Assembly (NCBI GenBank): GCA_916048095.2 | Contig: OU696572.1 | Span: forward strand, 4,731,362 to 4,795,361 | DNA length: 64,000 nucleotides | Origin: Sacculina carcini | Lineage: Eukaryota; Arthropoda; Thecostraca; Sacculinidae | Direction of reading: 5' to 3' | Shown: piece by piece, positions 46,812-56,469 of the stretch | Layout: each line of letters opens with the position of its first letter | Position numbering within the stretch: position 1 is the first letter of the stretch | Notes under the pieces: generated by a model | The model's input: only the letters and a program-made list of their open reading frames with translations | The model's database searches: none | What the model was told of the DNA's origin: nothing | Position numbers and translations under genes: made by a program

Positions 46812-48509
46812 TCAGAATTTGCAATCAAGTTCAATTCCTTTGCAGCCGTTCATGATGCAGCTGGAGTCATTTTCTTGAATGTATGCTGCCTCTGCATATC
46901 TTCTAGTAGCATCGTCTAATATTCCGCTGTGTATAACTGTCCACTTTATCGATACTTCCATTTTGTTATGCTCTTCCATGAAATGCTTTATAATTGGACC
47001 TCCCAGCTTATAGTTGGAGTGTTCCAGGATCCTTACACGTACTGGTCGCGAGGTCTCACCAATGTAGATTTTTCCACATACCGTGCACACTATCTTATAA
47101 ATGACATTTTTCCTCCAACATAGTTTTCTGTCGGGACTCATGGATGTGGCACAGGTATCACATTGTGGTGCGCATCTGAAACGCTCTCTTGGTGGAGCGA
47201 AAATCCGCTTCAGCGGTCGACCCGGGTCGAACCACACCCGTATTTTCCCCTGGAGACCTGTTCTCTTGATGAGGGAATAACATTGTCGGCGACTGCTCTC
47301 ACCCAGATACGGTAGTTTGATAAAATATTTGTCTTCCTTGCTTTCAGTTTGCTTGTCTACTCTGATATCTCTAATTGCCTTGTTCTTGCTCCTTTTGATC
47401 ACATATTCGGGGTAGCCATTTTGTCTAAATCGGTTCTCAATGGTCTTAATGGAAGTCTGAAGTGTCGCCGGTGTAGTGGCTCTTCTCGAAGCCCTCACAA
47501 ATTCCCCATATGCTATTGCACACTTAGCACTTTTTGGACCATTAGACATCCAAGATGTGATTGAGCCGCTGTGGTGAGGCTTCATGTATACCTCAGATAC
47601 AAATTGTTCACCGTTGTAGCTGATGCTGCAGTCCAAAAAAGCCAGTCTGCCATTCTTCGGCAGCTCAATAGTAAACTCAATAAAATTTGAGATGGAATTG
47701 GCGGTAGCTAGCAACACTGCGGTGTCAATGTCGTCATACCAAGCTACAAATATATCATCGATGTATCTCTTGTATTTGAGTGGCCGATGAAATGCCGTTT
47801 GAAATTGCTGGTCCAAATAGTCGGCGAATATGATGGCCAGTTGAGGAGCCAGTGGATTTCCCATTGATAATCCTTCGATCTGTTTATAGAGCTTAGCTCC
47901 CTGAATGACGACATCATTTGATATGGCCATATTCACCAAATCAAAAATATCCTCAACCGCCATCTCATGAAACATATCGTCTTTGGACTTGTTGTTAATT
48001 AAAAAGTCACGTAACACTTCATCTAGGCCCTTATTGTTGTCATCTGAGCAGCGTGGAATAGTGCCATATAAGTTTTTTATGTCAAGAGAGGCAAACCCCT
48101 TTACTCCGCATTGTGGTAGTGTTTTAAGCCACTGCAAAAACTCATCTGAACTTCTAAGATGTGCGGGTACATTATTGAGAAGTCCATCCAATTTCTTCGA
48201 AAGGCATTTTGCTAGTTTTGTGGCTGGCCCGTCGACTGCAGCAACTATGGGTCGACCTTTCAGTTCTCCGACCTTGTGGTCTTTGGGTAAGGTGTAAGCC
48301 GAACTAGGCATTGGGAAGCTACATTTGAGCTTAGAGAGGCAGCTCTGAACAGTTTTGTTCTTTCTATATTTTTGTATAACGTAGTCGAGGTTTTTGTTGA
48401 ATTGGGCTTGCCTGGTGGATGGAAGCACAGATTTAATTTCCTGAAAATTTCCTCCCTCGACTGTTGATTCAGTCAGCATCCTCTCATAGTGCTCAGTGCT
48501 GAGTGCCAT
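46812..48509 (-). CDS. PLE polyprotein: RT plus GIY-YIG endonuclease, 565 residues
   Basis: This product reverse-transcribes PLE RNA and cuts target DNA. RT motifs are YTLPKDHKVGELKGRPIVAA (residues about 73-92), FASLDIKNLYGTIP (about 140), QIEGLSMGNPLAPQLA, and the catalytic KRYIDDIFVAW near residues 246-256. The thumb is followed by a linker with CAPQCDTC and then VIYKIVCTVCGKIYIGETSR near residues 468-488, the GIY-YIG core, with downstream R and E/H residues (RVRILEHSN). The domain order is that of canonical endonuclease-bearing PLEs. The frame is open throughout, but the N-terminal 100-150 residues normal for the family are missing, so the copy is 5'-truncated. No LTR-element relation. 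Confidence 0.88.
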   Translation of the reverse strand: MALSTEHYERMLTESTVEGGNFQEIKSVLPSTRQAQFNKNLDYVIQKYRKNKTVQSCLSKLKCSFPMPSSAYTLPKDHKVGELKGRPIVAAVDGPATKLAKCLSKKLDGLLNNVPAHLRSSDEFLQWLKTLPQCGVKGFASLDIKNLYGTIPRCSDDNNKGLDEVLRDFLINNKSKDDMFHEMAVEDIFDLVNMAISNDVVIQGAKLYKQIEGLSMGNPLAPQLAIIFADYLDQQFQTAFHRPLKYKRYIDDIFVAWYDDIDTAVLLATANSISNFIEFTIELPKNGRLAFLDCSISYNGEQFVSEVYMKPHHSGSITSWMSNGPKSAKCAIAYGEFVRASRRATTPATLQTSIKTIENRFRQNGYPEYVIKRSKNKAIRDIRVDKQTESKEDKYFIKLPYLGESSRRQCYSLIKRTGLQGKIRVWFDPGRPLKRIFAPPRERFRCAPQCDTCATSMSPDRKLCWRKNVIYKIVCTVCGKIYIGETSRPVRVRILEHSNYKLGGPIIKHFMEEHNKMEVSIKWTVIHSGILDDATRRYAEAAYIQENDSSCIMNGCKGIELDCKF

Positions 48510-48634
48510 TATCAGCCATTATTATTTTTGTGTGTCAAAATCATATACGCGTGTCTTAATGTTTATATTCACTTATATCTACTAAATATGTTGTGTTCTT
48601 GGCTCGTCTTTTTGATGTATTTTATAAAACAGTA

Positions 48635-48666
48635 CTTGATAAAGCCTTGTTGAGGCGAAACGTCGT
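48635..48666 (+). ncRNA. Hammerhead-like core, right arm
   Basis: The same sequence as at 46612-46644 but on the plus strand. Confidence 0.5.
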
Positions 48667-48708
48667 ACTAATACATAAATAATTGTGCCCGATGAAGTAT
48701 ACTTTTTT

Positions 48709-48752
<44 letters not shown>

Positions 48753-48754
<2 letters not shown>

Positions 48755-49090
48755 TAAAACCTCCGTATTTAGCTAACCTTACCCCGTAGTACCGTTCAAT
48801 TAGAGGTTGCCGCTCTTCTTTTAGACTAGCTGGTCAGATTTTTTCAGATACGGTGAATTTAATACATAAAATGAACTGGGTAAAATATGTACGTTCATAA
48901 TATTTATATGCATATTTATATAACATTTATATAACAAAAGACTCAAAAGACAGTGTTATTAGACAATAATATATTCATAGTATATCACAAATTCACTAAT
49001 AAAAATCATTCGGTCATCGATGTTGCCAAGAGAGAATAATTAAGCAAAGTGACGCTTAATTAGAGGTGCTGTTTAAACAATAGTTTTACG

Positions 49091-49096
<6 letters not shown>
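48753..49096. other. AT-rich spacer between PLE units
   Basis: Nothing was recognised between the two TA tracts. Confidence 0.5.
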
Positions 49097-49133
<37 letters not shown>

Positions 49134-49696
49134 GCTGGTGTAGCCAGGTAGAATATTCTCTCTCAAACGAACGAGATTAAAATCGATTGCGCATTCGCAG
49201 TTGACTAGTTTTTTCCGCGTTGTTTCGATATTCCTTGCGAGTTGCTGGTCTCTTTTGTCAAGTCTGTTCAGCAATTGACCGATGTTTTGTTGGCGTAGTA
49301 TTTCGGAGTTAAATATCTCCATTCTCACACACTGGTAGATATTGGTGGTATTTATTCCTCGAGACGTCTTTCGGCTAACATTAGCCATCTTCAGGAGTTA
49401 CACTGACCAGAAATTCAAATGCATATGCATGCATGTATATGTATGTGTGTGGATATATGTGTATATATGTATATATGTTTTTCATGTAATAATTGTATTG
49501 TTTTAATTGTTAGATTTCAACTGGTGTCGCATGAGAGGTACCCTGTATATTTAAGCACGTGTTTAACGATTTCATGTTTTGTATTGTATCTTAGCACTGT
49601 AATTTGAATTTCTGGTCAGTGTAACTCCTGAAGATGGCGGAAAAAACTAGTCAACTGCGAATGCGCAATCGATTTTAATCTTGTTTGTTTGAGAGA

Positions 49697-49757
<61 letters not shown>
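49097..49757. mobile_element. PLE-derived hairpin unit bounded by TA repeats
   Basis: TA repeats lie at about 49097-49130 and 49699-49757. The left arm (49131-49425, minus sense) encodes a diverged PLE 5' module (MEIFNSEILRQQNIGQLLN, RKKLVNCECAIDFN, ENILPGYTS) and a hammerhead-like core at 49360-49399 (CTGAAGA, stem II GGCTAA/TTAGCC, GAAA). The right arm (49600-49698, plus sense) is a shorter inverse that lacks most of the module and stem II. The loop is 49426-49599. Confidence 0.72.
49360..49399 (-). ncRNA. Hammerhead-like core in the 49-kb unit
   Basis: On the minus strand: CTGAAGATGGCTAA, TTAGCC, GAAAG. The stem II inverse is perfect over six pairs. Confidence 0.5.
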
Positions 49758-49762
<5 letters not shown>

Positions 49763-50590
49763 ATATAGTGACAATAGATTAGATTTCATGTTAATGATCC
49801 CATTTGATACAAGTTGGTGCATTTAGTAAAGCTGACAATTGTAGTACATCATTTCTCGATTGATCTACTAATACATTTTATTCGGTGTGCAGGTACGAAA
49901 TACTAATTTATCAATATGTCTCGTGGGTTTTGCTGTAATAAAATTGATAAATGATTGAATCAATTACAATGTACTATATTAAATATAAAATATAATTTAA
50001 TTTAGTTTAAATATATAATATTTAAGTAATGTAATTTAAAACAATTTCTAACATATCAACTATGAAACTTTATGATCTGAAAATGAATTTTATTTTATCA
50101 ACACTATTTATTATATCAATACACATTAATTATATCACACACTATTATATCAATAATATTTATCAACACTATTTTTACTTGTTTCTGTGGTTAAAATTGA
50201 ATGAGTGTCAACTTTTTGAACATTTTTGCTTTTATTGCAGCCTTTTCATTTTTGAGGGAAGCTATTTCATTTTAAGCTTACTTTTATGATTTATTGAGCT
50301 ATTTAAAAAAAATGCTTGGAATCATTTGTCAATTTATGGTTTGTGCAACACAACTTATATTCCTGCGATGTGAACTCAAATCCGCTAGACGTGTGTGGAA
50401 GACTAATGCTCAATGTTACAGATTTTTGTTACAGAAATTATGATTTCAGAATTAAATACTTTTTCGTATTCTTTACAGAGTTTGTGACATTGATGCAATA
50501 TTTTAGGCGCGTGTTTCCAGCGTAGCTTTATGTTTCCGTTAGCATATTTTTTATTTAACACATTAAATGATCAGCTTAATCATTTATATA
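49758..50590. other. AT-rich sequence, nothing recognised
   Basis: Tyr/Ile/Phe-rich frames here reflect base composition. Confidence 0.5.
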
Positions 50591-51254
50591 TACTCGTATA
50601 TATATATATATATATATATGATATGGTTTGAGGTTGAACTTCTTCAGACACAAGTATGTATTGCTTACCACAACGTTTCGCCTTACGGCTTTATCAAGCA
50701 GGCTGCTTGATAAAGCCGTACTCCCCCGCCTTACTCCCTCCCTCCCTCGCCTCGCCACAACGTTTCGCCTTACGCCGAAACGTCGTGGTTAAAGGTTAAA
50801 GGTTAAAGGCCTCAAGTGACAGCTGCTACACGGGAAGAAGTCGAAGCTTATGAACACACACACAGGTGTGTCCCGTGCAGCTCGCTGCCACCGCAGAACC
50901 GACCCTCTCCACGTTATGGCGCCACAAGGACGTAAGACGTATTAGAGAGGGCCACCTCCCCAGAATACATGGCACAACTCATGACTGATAACTGGTACCA
51001 TCATTTTCTACTGGGTGGACAGGGGCTGTGGGATTGTAGAATTCGCCCAATGAAATTCTGCTCCGCCGGGTTTCGAACCACGGACCTCCCGCTTGTGAGG
51101 CGGGTGTGCTAACAACTGCACCACGGAGTCCACGAACCAATACATACTTGTGTCTGAAGAAGTTCAACTTCAAACCATATCATTTATTCACCAGACAAGT
51201 GATTACTCCATACATTTTGGATCTAAATATATATATATATATATATATATATAG
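50591..51254. mobile_element. Third PLE-derived inverted unit with TA-rich borders
   Basis: TA-rich tracts at about 50597-50620 and 51227-51254 enclose inverted arms. The left arm, 50620-50698, reads on the minus strand as a hammerhead-like core (CTTGATAAAGCC/GGCGAAACG) followed by AATACATACTTGTGTCTG; the right arm, 51137-51185, is its partial inverse. Extra fragments of the same core are at 50705-50718 and 50758-50788. A SINE occupies 50790-51131. No coding part remains. Confidence 0.68.
50790..51131 (-). mobile_element. tRNA-Val-like SINE in a PLE terminal repeat
   Basis: On the minus strand the 5' head (51060-51131) folds like tRNA: A box TGGTGCAGTTGTTAGCA (51107-51123), anticodon loop CTCACAA with CAC (Val), B box GGTTTCGAACC-type (51068-51079), and a CTCCG/CGGAG acceptor stem. 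A 270-bp body follows and a tail of three TTAAAGG-type 7-bp units (50790-50810 on the plus strand). Transcription would be by Pol III from the internal boxes. Confidence 0.75.
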
Positions 51255-51720
51255 GTTTTGCATAGATATATACCGTTATCTTGCACGGTAACAGGGACTG
51301 ACTTTACGTGTCTTACCTTTAGATTCTGCGATGATGAGCACTGATGTAGCTGTTCATGTCTTTTATTGAAATTATGAAATTATTATGCTATTTTAAAATT
51401 TTATTTGTGTTTTTGCCGTGTGCTGTTTGTTTGCTGAGCAATTTGGTTGTGCACAAAAACACTGTCGCTGTATGTCAGAGTGCTAATCTATCCCAGTGTG
51501 TAAATTAACAAGCATATTATGACGACAATATAAAAACGTGTATAAAAGGTGACACACACACCCACACACACACACACACCGAGTTCTTTACCGAGTTGTA
51601 GGACTCCAGGTGAAGAAATGGTTCCTGAACAAAAAAACAAACCTAATAATGAAAAATAATATGTAGAAATATTAAATTAAAAGTAGTCAATTCCAGCTGT
51701 TGAATCGGGAGTAGAAGTTC
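51255..51720. other. Spacer with a short CA repeat
   Basis: CA repeat at about 51557-51580. Nothing coding was recognised. Confidence 0.5.
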
Positions 51721-54700
51721 CGACCCCAGCTTGGATGAAATGTTGTCAAATATGCATACGTTGTCTGACTACTTGTCTGACAATAAGCCAGATATTGTGT
51801 GTCTCACTGAGACCAAATTGAACCCATTTATTTCAGACGCTGTTATAAAATGCCAAAAATATAACATATGGCGGAAAATATAATATATGGCGGAAAGATA
51901 GACAGTCGAAACAGGGAGGTGGTGTGATGATAATGACAGCAGAGCACCTCAAGGCGAGAAAATGTGACATTTCATTACTCGTGATGGATGAATTGGAAGA
52001 AGACACAGTGACTGTTACAGTTGTACACATGCCACCAAAGCCGAAAGCCTGGACACAAGTTGACTACGAAGATTTGAGGAACTCAACAGTTCACGGCATG
52101 AAATCAATTTTTGAGAAATCTTAACGTAACAGGAAAAATATAAACATAACCGGTGACCTCAACTGCAACATAAAGTGGAACAAGTATTACTCTGAGGGAG
52201 CAACGAATACACTAAGAGATGATTTGATAAAATTGACCTACAAAACATTATCACGCAGCACATCGGTGAATACACTCGAAAAAGAGCGAATGATCAACCG
52301 TAAATGCTCGATGTAGTGTTTACAAAATGAAGCGAAGAAGGACAAAGTATCAAATATGAGCCACCGTTTGTGAAAAGTGACCACATCGTGATCTCAACTA
52401 TGCGTTGACTATGTGAGATGTAATTTTGCAATGTAGAGATGTAATTTTGCATGGAGTAGAACAGGTTCAATTCTTGGACTTTAAAAAAGGAAATTACAAA
52501 AAGTTGAATATGTATTTCAGAAATGTAAATTGGTAAAAAGCATTGGAAGGAGACATTGATGTGCAGTATAACGCATTTTGTCGTTTATACGACGATGGAG
52601 TGAGGACGAACGAGCCGATCAAGAGACATACGAAAAAACACTGGTTCAACAAAACTTGCAGGGAAGCGAAAAGAGAGATAAACTATGGAATAACTGAAGA
52701 AAAGACCTAGATTCTGACAGTTACGAGAGATACACAATGAGTAGAAACAATTATACAAAGTTCAGAAGAGAAGCACAGAAACAGGAGAAGACGTAATGGA
52801 AAAGTACAAGGTTGAACCCAAACTGTTTCACGGCTATATCAACAGCCGTACCAAGACAAACAAAAAACAAAATTAAATGTATAGCGATGAATGAATTAAG
52901 ACATACGACTGACGATGATATAGGTGAGATTTTCAACGAGCATTTCCAATCGGTATTCACAGATATATATATAATTACGCATTTAAACACAGCAGTAGAG
53001 AAGGCTATATTCGCGTGTAATTTTGCGGGAACAAAGCCTCACGGCCCCGGCTGGCACACCGCATACCGGCCGCCACACACAGGTTATCGCAGTCACGGCC
53101 AGCACAGAAAACTGTATGGCTGCGCCCACACGAAACCCGCCTTGCGACAATTGGGCTATCACTTTAAGAAGCGAACCCATCCGTTTCACCTCGCCAGGGA
53201 ATCGAATCCTGGGCCTTTCGTGCACAGAGCGTGCGTCTTAGCCACTCGGCTATGAGGCGGACATTCACAGATGAATCAGACTGCACAATGGAAAGGGAAC
53301 ATTCACCATCTAGGGAAATGGAGGCCATTGTGATTACCGAATATCAAGTTCAAAAAGAAATGGAATCGCTTCAAATATTCAAATCGAACGAATCTGATGA
53401 CATAGCGAGCTATGTGCTGAAAGAATACCCTGAGGCACTATGCATGTCTTTAAAAATAGTTATGAAAAACTCAATGAGAAATGGAAAATTACCAAAGCTA
53501 TGGAAAGAAGCCAGCGTTACAGCACTACTTGAAAATGGAAACGATGAAGATCCGAAAAATTACTGACGAGTGTTGCATGCAAAATTATGGAAAAAATAAT
53601 AATAAAAATAGTGGGTCAATTATATGGAAAACAACAAAATTATTACACATAGTCATTTCTCAAAGTTATTACTCATAGTCGGATTTAGAAATGATAGGTC
53701 TATATCAACAAATCTTATCAGTTTTTATAGTCGTATTACTGAGAATATACAGGAAAGAGAACAGTGGACAGATGTAAACAGATGTTTACATAGATTTTGA
53801 AAAAGTATTCGACAATGCCCCTCACAATAGATTACTCTGCACGTTGAGGACCATCGGAGGAATCAACGAAGAACTGGAAACATGAATCGGGACTTTTTGA
53901 AAAATATACGAAAGATATCGTGTCAAAGAGGACATTTCTCGTATTGGCGGAAAGTGAAAAGTAGTGAGTCTCAGGGCACTGTGCTCGCACCAATTTTCTT
54001 CATGATATACATTTATGACATTAAAAAACCGTTCCGAGTGGCGTGTATATGAACTTGCTTGAATATGATATGTAACTACAAACAAATATATCCTGCATAG
54101 AAGATTGTCAGACATTGCAAAAAGGTTAGGAAGAGCTATCAAACTGGAGTAATAAATGACAAATGCCATTTAATGTGGAAAATGTCATGTTATACGCTTT
54201 GGAAGAGTGAAAAGACGGCTTTTCTGGAGGAACAAGTTGAACGATACTGAGCTAATCGACGTCTCCAAAGATATATACCTCGGAGTAATAGCAGCCTTTC
54301 ACCAGAAAGTTACATTTGTCATATAGTAAAGAAAGCGAATAACAAGATAGCGAACATAAAAACATCATTCTTGTACATTGATGAAGGGATACTAGTGAAA
54401 TTGATTACATTCATCATTCCGCCAACATTGGTATACGCAGAAATGGTTTGGAGTCCACATTTATTAAACATATTTAAAAATTGGAGAAGGTACATAAATC
54501 AGCCACAAAAATATTGACAATCATAAAACATTTGGCATATTTCGACAGATGTAAAAAGTTAGGTTTGACAACACTAAATGATGGGAGAATTAGAGGTGAT
54601 TTAATCTCAGTTTATAAATGTCTTACGGAGAAGGAAAAATGTAAAATCGGAAGTTGTTTCAATTCTCAAAATATAATAGGAATCACAATTTTGACCTACA

Positions 54701-54883
54701 AAAACGCAGGATTAAAAAAGACATCCAAAAATATAGTTTACAAACAGAGTAGTAGATAGATGGAATAGGTTACCAAGCGACGTCTTAGACCAACCAACGA
54801 TACAACTGTTTAAGAAGACATATGCCAGCTGGAAGGCGGGAGTCACGAGCCTCTGACTCATTCCTGCGAAGACAACTAGTAAG

Positions 54884-54885
<2 letters not shown>
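51721..54885 (+). mobile_element. Old Jockey/CR1-like LINE, decayed
   Basis: The plus strand shows an endonuclease start (DYLSDNKPDIVCLTETKLN near 51770-51830), VTVTVVHMPPK near 52010, then RT pieces: MNELRHTTDDDIGEIFNEHF near 52888, QVQKEMESLQIFKSNESDDI near 53350, LWKEASVTALLENGNDEDPKNY near 53500, a YxDF-like region near 53780, and the C-terminal HKSATKILTIIKHLAYFDRC, then DVLDQPTIQLFKKTYASWKAG near 54790. Many stops and frame changes are present. A SINE is inserted at 52965-53262. It ends next to a CA repeat. Confidence 0.7.
52965..53262 (-). mobile_element. tRNA-derived SINE with 10-bp target duplication
   Basis: ATTCACAGAT lies at 52955-52964 and 53263-53272. On the minus strand the head has A box TAGCCGAGTGGCTAAG (53237-53252) and B box GGATTCGATTCC (53198-53209), in a tRNA-like fold with CCTC/GAGG ends. 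A GC-rich body follows; the tail runs into a TA-rich tract at 52965-52974. The tRNA of origin resembles Ser/Leu types but is not certain. It differs from the SINE at 50790. Confidence 0.82.
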
Positions 54886-54930
<45 letters not shown>

Positions 54931-55046
54931 TTCATTTCATTTCATTTATTGAAACATTTATATTGCGCAATCTCTACACAATGTCTCAGACGCGCAGACA
55001 ATACAATATTTACAATGCGGCATTTTACAAACAGACACACACACAC

Positions 55047-55110
<64 letters not shown>
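54886..55110. repeat. CA microsatellites and ATTTC repeats
   Basis: CA repeats lie at 54886-54930 and about 55036-55110, with ATTTC units at 54930-54950. Frames of His-Thr or Val-Cys here are artefacts. Confidence 0.9.
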
Positions 55111-55111
<1 letters not shown>

Positions 55112-56469
55112 TACACATATACACACACATACACACACGAACATTCACACAAACCGAGCAAAATGTCACAACAATTCAGTTTTCTTGTTTGGCGTAGCTT
55201 ACTCAATATTGTGTATTAATGTTGCGTAATTTACACAATACGAGTTTGCATTTGCGTATTTGCATATGATTTGCATTTTAATTTTGGACATATCAGGAAT
55301 TATTTTTCGTTTACGAGTCTATTGGGTGACTTATATAGCTACAAACGCTGCGTGAAATGCCAAATATTTTTGCGTCAAACTGGAGTAAATAGGAGTGGAG
55401 ATCTAATCAGTTTCAGTGAAATAATCCAACAAATGCAGAAAGCAAACAGATATGGCTGTCCAGTGTGCACCGGTTGATGTATTCGCCGCGCAATTGGCCT
55501 GAGCTGAGATGTCACAAATGTTCCCTGGTCGGCTTAACAACTCGCACGTGTCACAGAAAGCTGAGTTCAAATTCGCTTCGCTTGACAAGCGCTGATCAGC
55601 AATGCATAGCAGCCAAATTTTTCGACGGCCGTTGCAATAGCGTCGTGTCGCGCATGACTACGCATAATGGAGCCGCTGATGAGCCACGCAGATTTTGCAG
55701 CAAGGGTGTAGCCGGTCGGAGGCTCGGTTGGGCTATGACCCCCGATCAATTTATCGTAAATTGATGTAGGTTTGTATAGCAATAAAACTCATATAGAGAG
55801 TAAGGGTTGGATATGATCGAATACTTGCCACATTGCGTCCCCCCAGTGAAATATTCTGTCTACGCCCAAGTACTGAGACAATTTCTTTCAGCCTGAACAG
55901 TAGGCTCACAATGAGGGTGTTCTTATTGACCCAGCTGAATTGACCCAAGGCAGCCGCGTTTTATACGCACAATTATGCCGATTCAACGACAATATTGAGC
56001 ATATAGTGCAATATTGAATATAGGTTTGAGTTGTCGAATTGCGTTGTGTGTGCTGTCAGGGGCGTTTTGAGAAAATTGTTAAGCTGTATTCAAGTGGGTG
56101 CATATAAAAATAATTCTATAGACCTTGTATAGAATAAAATGAGGTATTTTCTTTCCCATTGTTGATCCTCTGTTTGCAAGTTGTCTTCATGAGGCACATT
56201 TGTTGTAGCATGCATAAATCTTCAAAGAATTGGCAGCAACTTGTAGTTGCAAGTGGTGCTAGCACATTCACATATTTCATACACCAATTTATCATGATAA
56301 ACTGATATTTATCGCTATGAGAACGATATTTTATTGTAAACAGTTGTTAATATTTATTGATTGAATCAATATATGTGATAATTTGAGTTTCGGTATCTGA
56401 AATTTACATTTGAGCACATACCTGATTGATATTTTTACTCGAATTTGTTCTGTTTAATTTTGTTGATCA
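55111..56469. other. Unassigned region with Cys-containing frames
   Basis: A plus-strand frame at 55271-55477 ends YKRCVKCQIFLRQTGVN and RYGCPVCTG, a possible CxxC...CxxC zinc site, and another at 55465-55764 has LRCHKCSLVGL. Neither was recognised, and no splice structure is obvious. The rest is AT-rich. Confidence 0.25.

Larger units (their letters stand above)
46527..48752 (-). mobile_element. Penelope-like element with inverted terminal arms and TA-repeat borders
   Basis: The unit is: TA repeat, left arm 46556-46752, minus-strand ORF 46812-48509, right arm 48529-48711, TA repeat 48712-48752. The right arm is the inverse of the left over about 185 bp with very few differences, so it is recent. 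Each arm carries a hammerhead-like core. The ORF lacks the usual N-terminal part; the inversion point lies just upstream of it. PLEs often show partial inverted or tandem copies at their ends. Both borders being TA repeats suggests insertion into, or generation of, TA tracts. Confidence 0.85.

Noticed and set aside
51060-51131. Functional tRNA-Val gene
   Set aside because: It has A and B boxes, but the stem pairing is imperfect, it is continuous with a repeat body and a tandem tail, and it is inserted in a PLE repeat; a SINE head fits better.
53187-53260. Functional tRNA gene
   Set aside because: It is the head of a 298-bp insert with a target duplication, so a SINE.
54822-55229. His-Thr repeat protein
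   Set aside because: It is a (CA)n microsatellite read in frame.
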